From the NCBI GenBank assembly GCA_031769625.1, contig JAUIMM010000113.1:9110501-9174500 (forward strand): 64,000 bases of DNA, in the 5' to 3' direction. How positions within the stretch are numbered: position 1 is the first letter of the stretch; every line of letters starts with the position of its first letter. This DNA comes from Taudactylus pleione (taxonomy: Eukaryota > Chordata > Amphibia > Anura > Myobatrachidae). A model generated the notes under the pieces. That model made no database searches. It was given only the letters and a program-made list of their open reading frames with translations, and was not told the DNA's origin. This document shows, one piece after another, positions 23,671 through 35,335 of this stretch. The translations under genes and the position numbers were made by a program.

Positions 23671-24119
23671 TGCTTCTCTAGGACTATAAAGCTATCATGT
23701 TACACTCACACAATTCTGTAAGCTTTATCCTTCCTTTGTATTGTGTATAATGTTACTGTTTTGTCTTGATTTAAAATAGGAGTCAAATAATTTAACTTGT
23801 AGTGAGAAAACATGACTGGCTATTGAAAACACTGTAGTGTACACTATATTTGTGATTTATTTCGGTACTCTGCTTGGGAGCGTGCACAGGTAAGCTGAGA
23901 AAGAATCTTTAACGATGTATTTAAGAAGATTGGCTTGAGACACATGTCACCATCCATTTAACTAATTAGAGTGACTCATTAGTCCTCAGCTAACTAGGTA
24001 GGAAGAGACACTTAATGGGTCAGTGGTCTCTTAAGTGTTTATTAAAAGAACATGAGGATGTAGATTTCCTCTGGCATAGATAAGTAGACAGTAATCTGTT
24101 GTTTGTTCTGGAATTACAG
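23671..24119. other. Intron 2 end, nothing recognised
   Basis: AT-rich sequence leading to the exon 3 acceptor. No repeat or coding signal. Confidence 0.5.
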
Positions 24120-24238
24120 TGCTTAGAGGCGGAGCTCTGGAAGGAACCTACAGATTGAAGCAGTTCCACTTTCACTGGGGATCTTGTGATGGGCATGGAT
24201 CCGAGCACACTGTGGATGGGGTAAAATACGAGGCAGAG
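24120..24238 (+). CDS. ca2-like: Carbonic anhydrase exon 3 with two zinc-ligand histidines
   Basis: This 119-bp exon encodes [15 protein letters not shown], then FHFHWGS, then GSEHTVDG. The two His codons of FHFHW (24167-24169 and 24173-24175) are the zinc ligands His94 and His96, and the Glu of GSEHT is the conserved Glu106. The acceptor is ...TTACAG at 24114-24119 and the donor is GAG|GTAAGC. The first two bases complete a Val codon begun at base 694, so phase is kept across the 23.4-kb intron. No frameshift or stop is seen. Confidence 0.95.
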
Positions 24239-25067
24239 GTAAGCAGGCGATGTCACTGCTCAGTGCTACAAATTGTTACTTAGATATGATCATATATTAA
24301 AGTAACATAATCAGCCCAAGGTTACAAAAGAAGTTATCAACAACATGACGGAACAAACTATGGTGCGGGTGACATGTTTTCTATTATTTAAATGTTAGAG
24401 CAAACCGTGTGACCTGTTTGCCATCCAGAGTAGAGGGTTAAGGGTAATAGGGGGCCAAACTTACACAGTGCACTTGATGGGTAATGGAAATCAGCTTGGT
24501 TTTACCCCGGTCTGCCTAACTGGTCCATTGAGCAAATGCCAATATCCACACCAATGCTCTGCTCTCCGTACTCGTCAGTACACTAGGAGAGCACAGAGAT
24601 GCCCACCAGCAGCTTCTGCGTACAAAGATGCAGCCGCCGTCGCAGATCCTTTGATAATCGCCCTCCAGAGTAACCCTATGGTCATGCAGAATGGCCGCGC
24701 CAGAGCCATGTTTCCTGCATACGGGATCGCAGACGCAGACCCAAATATGGTTGCGACACTCCTGCCTTTTTGCCACACACACCCCCACGTTACCTCCCCC
24801 AAATGCTGCCGGCCTGTCAATCACATTGCGAATAAAAAGTCGCAGCGAGCGACTATGGTAAAGTACTTAGACTCATGCGCAGTTTACCGATAATCGCTGT
24901 GAAAACATCGCTATATACTTCTCTGAGTCAGGCCCAATATCGACTTGTGCATTTTCACTGCTCTACAAAACAAGACGCGGCAGTTTGGTTGCTTTGCCCT
25001 TGCTTTGCCCAACTCCTGCCATCAACTAATACAAGTAACAGTTGTCTGCAAACACTGCCATCATACC
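24239..25067. other. Intron 3 with possible MITE remnant
   Basis: The part 24440-24940 is richer in GC and ends CTGAGTCAGGCCCA, like MITE termini seen at 23046-23364, but a matching start is not clear. An apparent 141-codon frame here has no known domain. Confidence 0.35.
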
Positions 25068-25389
25068 CAGGGGCACAGAGAGTCGGGCCGGGAAAAGGGG
25101 GCTTGGCCTAATTGTGGGAGGCGTGGCCACGCCCCCTTAGAATAGAAATGTTTTCATGCGCGCTGGAGAGGAGCCCCTCAGCCTGTCGCAAAGCCAGGAG
25201 TGTGCGCGATCAGTGTAATCGCTCCCCCCACAGGCAGAGTCTCACACTGTAGCCCAGCACTGAGCAGTGTGTGCTGGGCTGCTGTGATGAAAGAGGGAGT
25301 GGGTGGGGTGGCATCAGAACCGGGCCCCCACCAGGCCCCTCCAGAATGCCCGGGCCCAGGTAATCAGTACCCCCCTCTTGGCGCCCCTG
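25068..25389. mobile_element. hAT-type MITE in intron 3
   Basis: The ends CAGGGGC and GCCCCTG are inverted. The flanks ATCATACC (25060-25067) and ATCATTCC (25390-25397) are an 8-bp duplication with one mismatch. The interior is GC-rich and resembles the GGGGCCCxxx-type hAT derivatives elsewhere in the window. Confidence 0.72.
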
Positions 25390-25625
25390 ATCATTCCTGC
25401 AATCATATAAATCCACAAGGAAACTAAAGTACACATCAATACCAAACAGCATTGTGCCCTGTACTTCACTAGTTTTATGCCACTTAGATGAAACCTAGTA
25501 TTCTGCTCAAATAAAATGAAGGTTTTGTAAATGAAACGCCCGAATGTCCGTAAAAACTGCTTTACCTGGTTTATTCCTCACACACTGTATTTTTAATTCA
25601 TAATTTTTTTTCGCTTTCCTGGCAG

Positions 25626-25718
25626 CTCCATCTGGTCCACTGGAACACAAAATATGGCAGCTTTGGTGAAGCGGTGAAACACTGCAATGGCCTTGCGGTA
25701 GTTGGCGTCTTTCTAAAG
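25626..25718 (+). CDS. ca2-like: Carbonic anhydrase exon 4 with third zinc ligand
   Basis: This 93-bp exon encodes [17 protein letters not shown] followed by [10 protein letters not shown]. The His codon at 25629-25631 is zinc ligand His119. The stretch [11 protein letters not shown] is the same as in mammalian CA2 as I recall it, which favours the CA2-like assignment. The acceptor is TTTCCTGGCAG and the donor is AAG|GTAAGA. The exon is flanked by intron without other coding signal. Confidence 0.95.
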
Positions 25719-27840
25719 GTAAGATCATGAATTGGCGGATTTAGGATCCCTATCTTGGTGGTATTTTAACGACAGCATCTGTCTGTAAAAAGTTAAAGTG
25801 ATGAAAAAACCTAGAATATTTACTGCTGCAAGAATATCTAGCACATAGGTTCTAGCATACACTGTATTACAAGGTTTCTGTACAGGATTAGTCTCCAAAA
25901 TGCTGCAGGAAATTGTCATCTCTTGTCTTCTAAAACTGTTGAAACTGTATCAAGGTGACCTTGTCTAGAGAATATTACTTTTTAATTTAATTTCCAAAAA
26001 TAGTAATTTGCATCCCTGATACGAAGCTACGGATGTCATAAATGATTACAGGCATTGATGTACAGAAATTGCTAAATATTGTTCAGATACAAGTATGACA
26101 TTTAGCAAAATGCAAAGAATGTGTATTGTATATATTCTCTACAACGGTAATCTATGTATCATGGCAATACATTGCGTGCAGGCTGCTTCTGTTATATGTA
26201 AACAAAGTTGAACAGGTCTTTAGTTGTAGAGATAGAGACCATGGTGTAGAACAAGGTTTGATGGTTATGTTATAGTTTACAATACAATGTTATAGTTTAC
26301 AATACAATGTTATAGTTTACAATACAATGATGGCATTTTGAAGTATATACAGTGATATCATATTGTACACAAAGCAGCATCTATATACTTACATGATTAC
26401 ATTCCCTATTCATATATTCCCATGATTACATACCCAGGTACAGTTAATAAATAAATAAATTCATAGGACGGACAAGGCGATATTCACTTGTGGGATGTTT
26501 TTTGCGCATGTCGCACCCAAATAGTTTGGGTTTAGCTGTGTAAAGAGGCTAAACCCGTCTACAGTCCTGGTTAGCGCGCCCATACAGCAGTTTGAGCGCC
26601 CAAAACCAGGACTTTTTGGCGATTTCTGCTCGCCACCTCAGGAGGGTGCATCAAGAAATCATGCTATCGTGCTCGTAGGCAGGAACAAATGAATACTGCT
26701 GCGGGTGTCGAAAATAATTGAATTCCCCCCAAAATGTTTCACCTTTTTAACTGTCAACGTAATCATTTAAATTGCATCAACAAATATGTGTTATACCATG
26801 GTCTTTCTATTCTCTCTCAATAATACATTAGAGCCAGATGGTTACTATCACTGAACATGCAGAAATGTAAAGTTTTCTCAATTCACTTAGTATGGCGGCA
26901 ACATTCAGCTGTCCAATGCCAGAGCCTCTGAATCTCCCAGTGTTGTGAATAGATCTGTCATGTCCTTTACACATATATATTTAATCTGGCAGCAACCTCC
27001 ACTACATTTTAGCAAAGGCCAAAAGCTGACTGTCAATTATACCGTACCTATAAAGTTACTCCTTTGCTTTTATTACTCGGTTTGCTTAGTGCGTGAAATG
27101 AGAGGTGTATGTGTATGAGTATTAATACATTATAAGCCTGGCGCCCTCTTTACTAGATTAAAAAAACAAGTTTGACCAGTGACCAAATCACTTCTTCTAC
27201 ATGTCAGACTTGACAGAAGTGTCCACATACATCTAGCCTCCTTGTGCATTCAATAGCCAATCTAGTCACGCCGTGGCTCTGTAGCACCGAGCATCTTTAT
27301 TACCTTAAAATGGTAAAATCGCACACAGAGTATAGGCATGCCGCATATCATTTTAATCAGCATAAGCTACTGTGTTTGCATCTTTTTGCAAATAAGACAC
27401 ATTTTAAGGGAAAAAGACACACGAAAAGATGCTCAGTGCTACCAAGTCGCACAGCGCTCGCGCGTTATGTGTAATGCGACTTGTAGCGTATGGAGTATAG
27501 ATGTATGTGGAAACATCTATATATATATATATATACACACATGTACAGTGATAATAATAGTAGCAATAGTTGGGGCAGTTACTGTTTCAGTTTTATAGGG
27601 TCCTATTCATGTATATTTGCCACAATATACATTATCTGTATTCCGTTGACTTGTATTTAATGTTTAATGTCTGTATAAAGATGCCACAAAATCACTTTAT
27701 ATCTCAATTTTTTTCTTGTTGGTTTGTAAGTTTGCCAAACACTAAATTATCTGTTCGTCAGAATGAGTCATTGGAAGCTATATATTTAGTGTTGTTATAA
27801 ACATACTCTTTATGTCTGCTTTCTTATTTCGGTATTACAG
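25719..27840. other. Intron 4, mostly unique
   Basis: Holds a three-copy 20-bp repeat (26269-26328). A GC-richer part (26465-26730) ending AATTGAATTCCCCCC looks like one end of a MITE. A TA run lies near 27517. No coding signal apart from flanking exons. Confidence 0.4.
26269..26328. repeat. 20-bp unit in three tandem copies
   Basis: TGTTATAGTTTACAATACAA is repeated three times without a visible mismatch. Confidence 0.9.
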
Positions 27841-27903
27841 GCAGGCGACGCCAGTCCAGAGCTGCAGCAAGTGATTGATGCCTTAAAATTAATTCCGACA
27901 AAG
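27841..27903 (+). CDS. ca2-like: Carbonic anhydrase exon 5
   Basis: This 63-bp exon encodes AGDASPELQQVIDALKLIPTK, the short helical segment typical of CA exon 5. The acceptor is GGTATTACAG and the donor is AAG|GTAATA. The length and phase (0,0) match the family. It was found by homology and splice sites, because it is too short to stand out as an open frame. Confidence 0.93.
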
Positions 27904-28432
27904 GTAATACAGTATGTCAGCTGTTATTCTTAATATAAATGTCATTTTTGTTGTTTTTTGAGTAATATGCTAGTTATTGCTTCATATACGTTAGTTACCG
28001 ATTATCTCTCCGCCTGGCAGTGGCAGCCCCTCCCTTTAGTCACAGGCATTCTATGCAGAACAGAGATAAGAAACATGACATATTAATAGTTTTAAAACAT
28101 ATCTCCCAACATTGTGGGGAAAGGAATGAAAATATGACATTTTAGATTTTTGCAATCATCTAGAAGAACCTTTTATCTGTATAAAAACATTTCAGTCAGC
28201 TTGAAGAATTGAGAACATGACCCTCCACCATCAGAGCCACCAGTTGCCATGTCTGGGATCCTGAGAATGTGATGCCTCATAGGGAAAGTTCCGTCTCCTC
28301 TGACAAGTTATGGGCAGTACCTCTATATTAGCTTAGTCCTTTTATATTTAGCTCATTAGATAATCAATCTTGACTAGTCCCATTATGTCATTTAACTGCT
28401 AAATGTAGAAATATTGTTATTTGTAATTTCAG
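27904..28432. other. Intron 5, nothing recognised
   Basis: Short intron with no bounded repeat. Confidence 0.5.
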
Positions 28433-28588
28433 GGGAAAGAGGCTCCTTTCCATAACTATGATCCCTCAGGTCTGCTTCCAAAATCTTTGGATTTCTGGAC
28501 ATACCAGGGGTCCCTGACCACTCCGCCTCTCCTGCAGTGTGTCGTCTGGAACGTCCTTAAGGAGCCAATTACTGTGAGCAATCATCAG
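28433..28588 (+). CDS. ca2-like: Carbonic anhydrase exon 6 (active-site Thr199/Thr200), GC donor
   Basis: This 156-bp exon encodes [33 protein letters not shown] and [19 protein letters not shown] carries the Thr199 gatekeeper and Thr200; the preceding Leu is position 198, which is Phe in the slow isozyme CA3. The acceptor is TAATTTCAG. The exon ends CAG|GCAAGT, a GC-AG intron whose donor otherwise fits the strong consensus. The exon length and the in-frame join to exon 7 show that this GC is the real junction. Confidence 0.94.
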
Positions 28589-28703
28589 GCAAGTCCAACA
28601 TTTACAATTATTTTACATTGTGCAAAACGTATTGTGGAAATCATGAATCTCCCTCAAAGTACATTTTCATTCATCCATTTCATTGCCGAACTTCTGTGTT
28701 GGT

Positions 28704-28708
<5 letters not shown>
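28589..28708. other. Start of intron 6 (GC donor)
   Basis: Begins GCAAGT directly after exon 6. No GT alternative keeps the CA reading frame and exon length. Confidence 0.7.
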
Positions 28709-28761
<53 letters not shown>

Positions 28762-28764
28762 CTG
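28709..28764. repeat. (TA)n microsatellite
   Basis: A TA run of about 28 units with a few interruptions. Confidence 0.9.
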
Positions 28765-28784
28765 TATATAATGCCTTCATGACT

Positions 28785-29105
28785 TAAGGTGGATATATCT
28801 GCAGATGATGGTGGTTCATGCACACTGAACAACCATCATCCTGCTGCGGGTCATGCTGACCGGGGGTCGCATCACCCACCCTGCCACCTCTGCAGGAAGT
28901 GTATGGGTGGTCAGCTGACTGCCCGCACACACAGCATGATGAGCGGATATATCTGCCATTTGCTGTGCTGCACAGCCGACACGATATGTCTGCAAACGAC
29001 ATAGTGCACAGACATATCATTTGCACACACTGGCCGACTCACCCACGATATATCGGCCGTTCAATTGCCGAACGGCCGATGTGTCTGCCAGTGTGTACCT
29101 AGCAT
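28785..29105. mobile_element. Possible MITE of the GGGTACACAC family
   Basis: The right end GTGTGTACCTAGCATT resembles the complement of the GCTGGGTACACAC terminus. An internal palindrome surrounds ATATCGGCCGTTCAATTGCC. The left end is not clear. Confidence 0.4.
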
Positions 29106-29134
29106 TGGAAGGAATCCTCCCCAGGCCTAATAAT

Positions 29135-29562
29135 GGGGGGCATCCACTAGACGATTTTATCCCTGTCCAACCTCTTAACGATTTTCCCTTGAAGTTTCCC
29201 TTGAAATTTGATCTTCCACTCTGAACAATTTGCAAAAGATTTGCAAAAGATCTAACGATAAACTATGTTGTTTCAATCTGTGATTGAGAGCTTTCAGCTA
29301 TAGTGGGTAGATAGTGGTTCATCGTTTGATCGTTCAGCTTGAACGATGTGTAAGCGATTTGTAAGCAATCAAGTGAAATTGACCTGCATGTTCAGTCGAT
29401 GGAGGAGACGATCAAACGACCAGCGGGAGCGCGCATCGTACATCGTTAGAAACAATTACTGCACGATGTTCAAACGATGTTCAAACGATGTTTGAACGAT
29501 TATCAAACGATTTTATCATTATTGTTCAATCGTTCAACTTTATCGTCTAGTGGATACCCCCC
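29135..29562. mobile_element. MITE copy 1 (CATCCACTAGACGATTTTATC ends)
   Basis: The ends GGGGGGCATCCACTAGACGA and TCGTCTAGTGGATACCCCCC are inverted repeats. The interior carries many AACGAT / ATCGTT motifs, some in short tandem series. It is almost the same as 31981-32419 in the same intron and orientation. Confidence 0.88.
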
Positions 29563-30424
29563 TTTAGTCGTTAGCATGACTCCAAGCCTTTCTAATCTCT
29601 CTCATGATTAGGAGGTTGGGCATATCTAGACTATAAGGTCATATCTAACGTCTTCTCTCTCTGTAAAGCTGCTCGGTCACATGCCTAAATTGCTTTATCA
29701 CTAAGCATAATCATTGTGGGTGTAGACCTTTTAAAAATGGAAGTATTACTTGCAGCACAAATACTTGCGCAGCTTGTGATCAGGTGAAACTGTTGCACGG
29801 CTACTACTATATTTTCCATATTATTGGTGGCACAGTTTGCTAAGCAAATTTATTTAGAATTGTCTCCCACAATATCTCCAAATAGCTTTCAGATGTTACT
29901 TAAGATCACCTGATGCTTGTTAATCTCTGCTCCAAGCATCGGCTCTCTGAAGTAGGATGATAGACAGCAGCACTTATGATGTAATGCATTGTCTGCTGCT
30001 ACTCTGTCACATATTACATGTTTAATACAAACCCGTCTCATACATACCTACTCTCCTGGAATATTCCCCCAGGAGTATTGCCTTCCCAGATGCCACCCAC
30101 TTCACCAGCGAGGGGACAGGACAGCGCTACTGTGAAGCGTTTTGAAGCGTATCGCTTAATTAGCCCCCCCCCCCACTGCATGATGCAGTGTATTGTGACA
30201 TTTTACAATGGAGACAGGGCTGTAATGAACCGATTCACGTCAACATGCCCGCCACGTACGCAGCCTGACCTTTCTACTCTGAGATCTCGCGGCAGGAAGA
30301 CGCAAATTGTACAGTAGATAAGACTAACCTAATACATATAAACTGAAATAAGTATTAAAGTGTGGTTTAATATGCAGTTTTTAAACCTCTATCATTAGTT
30401 TTCATGCTAACTACATACAGTTCA
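29563..30424. other. Intron 6 sequence
   Basis: Mostly unique. A short stretch near 30035-30080 (CATACCTACTCTCCTGGAA) is related to the MITE at 12431-12828. No gene seen. Confidence 0.4.
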
Positions 30425-30555
30425 GCCCTGGAAAGTGATAAAGTGCCAACCAATCAGCTCCTAACTGTCACTTTTCAAACACAGCCTGTAAACTGACAGG
30501 AGCTGATTGGTTGGTACTTTATCATTCTCCACTTTATCACTCTCCAAGACTCAAG
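30425..30555. mobile_element. Degraded palindromic MITE related to 18288-18462
   Basis: AAAGTGATAAAGTGCCAACC and AACCAATCAGCTCC are mirrored by GGAGCTGATTGGTTGG and TACTTTATCA. The core TTTTCAAACACAGCCTG is shared with 268-438 and 18288-18462. The ends are eroded. Confidence 0.65.
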
Positions 30556-30646
30556 CTGTGTATCCACTACACGATATAATGAACGATTGAACGATAACGA
30601 TATCATTATCGTTCATTTTTATCGTGTAGTGGATATGCGACTTTAG
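30556..30646. mobile_element. Short palindrome related to the CCACTAGACGAT MITEs
   Basis: GTATCCACTACACGATA is mirrored by TATCGTGTAGTGGATA around an AACGATAACGATATCATTATCGTT core, a miniature relative of 29135-29562. Confidence 0.65.
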
Positions 30647-31980
30647 AGTTTAACGCATCCAATTTTGACTGACATTTCTCTTTAAGGTGTGCTTTTTAGT
30701 AGGTGCACTGTACTGTGTAGTACGTCCTGTAGACCATGTGCCAGATTGCTTGTTGATTATGTTGATGATGAATGTGCTGTTTTCGTGGGGTGTTCCGTGC
30801 AGTTTTTGTAAAGCACCTCGTGCTACATTGCTTCAGTTCCAGCACTGCACTAACTTGATAAAAAAAATACTGCTTCAATTTACTTTGATAAGTTGCACGG
30901 TTTGAAAACAGCACAAAAAATGCATTTTAATTTACAATTGGGAAAAACCATACTCTTGTACATTTCCCCCATTACTGAAATCTCCAACATTTAAGTAGAT
31001 ATGTTAGAACCAACATAACTATTATATTTTCAAAATCATAAGGCAGAAAAAAAACTCTTAGCAATAATTAGCAAATTATATTATCAACACGGGATATATA
31101 AATTTTAAACAAAACACAGTATGGGACTTCCCCATGATTAGCTGTTTCCGCAGTTATGCATTAGCATTTATTATTCAAAGAAACATTATGCTGTACTTTC
31201 ACAGAAAACTTTTCCTTTTCTTGCATTTTAGCTAATAAATATAATGATGCTGTAACGAACTTATACAAACTTTGACCCAAGTGTTATGCACTAACTGTGA
31301 AATCAAATGGTTACTGTAGAATCTTAATGGCAGCTTTGTCGTCAAACACTTTCACTATATATATGTAAAGGATAACAAATATGTCTAGTCTTTGGCTGTA
31401 ATACTGGCCATCACATGCAGCTCAGCAATTGCTATATTCCTATCCTAGCACACGCCATACTGTACTTGTAATATTCTGGTTATAAGGTGGGCACTGCACT
31501 TCAAGAAAATGTTTTAGCAACTGATAACAGTTCAGATCCAGTTACTCACTTGCTTGTAAGTTTAGATTCTGACATCTGCCATGACTGTCAGTTTTCATGA
31601 TGTGGTGCCTCCCTTATCTCAAAGTGACACTGACAGCTGTTAAGGTCTGTAGCCACTTGAGCTGTCTGATTAGAGTGTGTATGTTTTCCTAACATTATTG
31701 CACTGCGGTGTTAACAATTTTAATGTGTACCTGTCACCTACACCTGTTGGAGACACTCAATTTGTAAGATGAGATAATATGCAGTATATTAATTACCTAA
31801 AGATTAGCAACATTACTGAGTGCAATAAGTGGAAACACAAGTGGCCAGGGTAATTGCTTTCTGCCCAGGGCTACATAATAACTTTCTAGAAATCTTATCG
31901 ATTGCTTTTCAGTCAACAAAACCGTACATGTATAAGCATATCTTCTCAATTATAAGTCTTCCATTCCTCATCACTGTAAT
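30647..31980. other. Intron 6 sequence, nothing recognised
   Basis: AT-rich, apparently unique. Two 72-codon open frames on opposite strands overlap and show no domain. Confidence 0.4.
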
Positions 31981-32419
31981 GGGGGGCATCCACTAGACGA
32001 TTTTATCCCTGTCCAACCTCTTAACGATTTTCCCTTGAAGTTTCCCTTGAAATTTGATCTTCCACTCTGAACGATTTGCAAAAGATCTAACAATAAACTA
32101 TGTTGTTTTAATCTGTGATTGAGAGCTTTCAGCTATAGTGGGCAGATAGTGGTTCATCGTTTGATCGTTCAGCGTGAACGATGTGTAAACGATGTGTAAA
32201 CGATGTGTAAACAATTTGTAAGCAATCAAGTGAAATTGACCTGCATGTTCAGTCGATGGAGGAGACGATCAAACGACCAGCGGGAGCGCGCATCGTACAT
32301 CGTTAGAAACAATTACTGCACGATTTGCAAACGATGTTCAAACGATGTTTGAACGATTATCGAACGATTTTATCATTATCGTTCAATCGTTCAACTTTAT
32401 CGTCTAGTGGATACCCCCC
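31981..32419. mobile_element. MITE copy 2 (same family as 29135-29562)
   Basis: Nearly the same sequence as copy 1 with the same ends and orientation. It carries extra copies of a GTAAACGATGT unit near 32170-32215, so the copies differ mainly in the number of short internal repeats. Confidence 0.88.
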
Positions 32420-33622
32420 TTTAGTGACGTATCACATTCCACTATGCTGCAGACAATAGTTGGTACATTCACTAATTAATTGGGATTGCGTTTTGTCTGT
32501 AGCCAAGTAGACTGTGTCAGGCTGCAGGAGAAGGAATGGAGTGCGGGATACCATAAAGTAAGATTTAGCCGCTGTACATCTTCTAGAAACAGAGCGGCTC
32601 TACACACAGTATAATCTAGTCTAATCCCAAATCATTCATTTCACATTTTAATGCCGAGTAGTTATAACAGGACATGTCTCTATGTTTAAAAGCTTATAAC
32701 AAAAGATATTATTTGTTTCCCGACAATTTGCCTATAAGTGGGTGATTAGTGAATTAGTCACCAAATCTATAACACTGTGAAGCACAACTAACGATCCATC
32801 CTTCTTAGGCGGAATGCTTAGTGCATTTGACGCTTACAGCAAGAAAAGGTCACCAAAGGCTTAAGAAAGGCTTTTACAGAGTACTTATTGACGAGGCACA
32901 GTGATCTGTGTTCTATATCTTCTATATTCTGAATAATACATTATTCATGGCATGCTAGTTTTTTTACTTTAAAAGTAAACTTGAGAATTAAAATGAACTC
33001 TGATTTATGAAAGTGTGATCGGTAATTACAGTGATAGGAACAATTTTACGCAAATGAAAATATATTTTTATTTAACATGCAAAGCAATTAGAGTAGGCAG
33101 CAAGACTATTTCCATGAAGGAGACTGTAGCATCAGACGTGGAAGTCCACCATACTAAACTCATACTATACTACGTGGTCTATGTATCATTGCTGGTACAG
33201 TGGGTGAGTTCCATATAGCTGCACACAGCATTGCGGTGATGCCGAATGCAGTTTATGAGCAATTTATCATTACGGTGCCCATTGAGATTTGCCTGGCACA
33301 TATATGCCTACCTTTAGGCTGTCCCTTCCGGGAGTTCAGCAGTTAATGGGTGCCGAACGCATCTGACAGAGGTGCAGCAGCATAAGGTGATTGCGTAAGA
33401 CAGGAGGGGGCGAAGGGCCGACCTAGCTCTTTTCAGCACTAGGAATGCACCTGGAAGCACAGCCACACCTCCTCAGCAATGTATACAGGCCCCTTTAATG
33501 TCATGGCATACTCTTCCCGTCCCGACTCGGGCTGCCAATATGTTGAGACGTACGTAATACTGCGATCGCACTGTTATTTTCTTTTTACAATACCATGTTT
33601 GATTTGTTGTTTTTATTTTTAG
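32420..33622. other. End of intron 6, nothing recognised
   Basis: No bounded repeat or coding signal before the exon 7 acceptor. The part near 33210-33560 is GC-richer. Confidence 0.4.
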
Positions 33623-33742
33623 CTGTCAAAGCTCCGAGGCCTTTACTTCAATGATGAGAATGAAAGTCCCTGCCACATGGTTGACAACTATCGTCCACCG
33701 CAGCCACTGAAGGGCCGCACCGTTAGAGCCTCATTCCATTAG
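33623..33742 (+). CDS. ca2-like: Carbonic anhydrase exon 7, C-terminus and stop
   Basis: The final coding exon encodes LSKLRGLYF, then [14 protein letters not shown] and TVRASFH, ending at TAG (33740-33742). [11 protein letters not shown] and RASF are the conserved C-terminal signature of cytosolic carbonic anhydrases. The acceptor is TTTTTAG at 33616-33622. It follows a 5-kb intron that carries several MITEs. No inactivating change is seen. Confidence 0.95.
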   Translation: MSKLRGLYFNDENESPCHMVDNYRPPQPLKGRTVRASFH

Positions 33743-34352
33743 GATAAGAATCACCCATATGTGCTGTGATCAAGCTGGGAATCCACTCGCTAATGTTTAA
33801 TTATCTTTTGCTATGCGCAAACTGGAAGCTCCCCCCCTCCTCTATGCTGAATCTCTAATCCCCTTGCGAGTATTAGGATCTGATTAATGAAATGTGAAAG
33901 TCGACTGGCGTAGACAAATCATTTATAAATGTGAGTTGTTGCTTACAGGTTAATAAGACATAGCCGCTACTGATTCTCTTCCATAAACAATGCTGCATTA
34001 ATATACAGAGAGAGGGGAAACATTTGCCCTATTTTATTTTCTAGAATTATGTCTTAAATAATAAACTTGAAGTACATGCATTGCTATGTATTAAATAATG
34101 TGAATTGATGTGTGTTGTAATTGTTCCAGAGATAAAAGAAATATTGATTTTAATAGAAATGTAAATATTTTAATATATATAACAAAATATATCTATGAAA
34201 AAGTCTTATTGGTGCTTATTTTTTCTTAAGTTTGAAAGCAGAGCATAAAGAAATAGAAAACTCTAATTGTATTTTGAATACCTTAATAAAAATACTTATT
34301 GCAAAGTCATGTTAAAGATTATTTTATACCTCACTGTTTGACATTTAATAAA
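33743..34352 (+). promoter_or_regulatory. ca2-like: Carbonic anhydrase 3' UTR with three candidate poly(A) signals
   Basis: The AT-rich sequence after the stop contains AATAAA at 34060-34065, 34285-34290 and 34347-34352. Any of these could end the carbonic anhydrase transcript. No further open frame or repeat is seen here. Which signal is used cannot be told from sequence. Confidence 0.6.
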
Positions 34353-34405
34353 CATTCATATAATTCTCCTGTTTCTGTGCTTTTGGTTTGAAATATTATT
34401 CTTAA

Positions 34406-34727
34406 GGCCCCACGGGGTGATAAAGCAGGCGATCCGGCTGATTGGTGCGATTTGTCTGCTATATCGCACTTTGTATGGCCCTGATGTGGTGCCGAGCGCG
34501 CTCCCATGGGGTCATCCATCACACCCCCTGATCTTTCTGCAGGACCAATCGATCAGGAGGTTCAATGTGCGATCCTATAGATTGCTATGTAGGTGAGGGA
34601 TGGGGGAGCCGGCATATCGGGCGGTCTGCCACCCGATCGCACCGTGTGTGCGGACCGCCCTATATGTGGGACAACGGATCCCCTGTCGCCTCGCACGGTG
34701 CCATCGTACCGTGTATGGGGACCTTTA
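34406..34727. mobile_element. Possible MITE (GGCCCCAC / GTATGGGGACC ends)
   Basis: The start TTAAGGCCCCACGGGG and the end CGTGTATGGGGACCTTTAG are loosely inverted, around a GATCG-rich interior. No clean target duplication. Tentative. Confidence 0.35.
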
Positions 34728-34796
34728 GAAACCAACAGAACACTGCCCTGAGGTGGCTGCTTTGGACAGAGCTATATAAACCTATGTTTTTCTTTA

Positions 34797-34960
34797 GAAG
34801 GCTACTTTTATTATTATTAATATTATTATTACTCTTATTATCCTTTATTTATATTGCGTCTTACAAAGTACATGAGCAAATGAGCACACAATAAAACAGT
34901 TATTAACAGCACCAACAATGCAGGACAAGGACATGGTTTATAAACTTTGCTGCATTAGCG
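34797..34960 (-). mobile_element. LINE 3' tail, L2-like
   Basis: On the minus strand the piece ends ...GCAATATAAATAAAGGATAA followed by an (AAT)n-like run. This is similar in design to the L2-like tails at 7801-8095 and 14955. Short and diverged. Confidence 0.4.
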
Positions 34961-35142
34961 ATTGTAACACTTAAATAAGCAGCAGGGTGCCAGCCACCAA
35001 GTGTTAGGAGCCGTTGTGGAGAGTTAGGAGTAAATGATAGTATAAGTAAAGCTGGGTACACACTAGACCAGAGCCGGATTTAGACCTCATGGGGCCCTAG
35101 GCAATTTAACGGTTTGGGGGCCCCCACCCTCAACAGTCCTGT

Positions 35143-35200
35143 GCATATATTACAGTAGGTGTCACTGGAGCAAGATACACACATCAAATTATATACACAT

Positions 35201-35234
<34 letters not shown>

Positions 35235-35270
35235 TAACTTGCTCCAGTGACACTACTGTATGTAATATAT
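35143..35270. repeat. Inverted repeat around a TA microsatellite
   Basis: GTGTCACTGGAGCAAG at the left is mirrored by CTTGCTCCAGTGACAC at the right, enclosing a TA run at about 35197-35231. It could extrude as a hairpin. Confidence 0.8.
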
Positions 35271-35335
35271 GCAATTATTTCTGTAATCAAATACACATGA
35301 GAGGCGAAAATATCAAATATGACACAGATGGGGGG

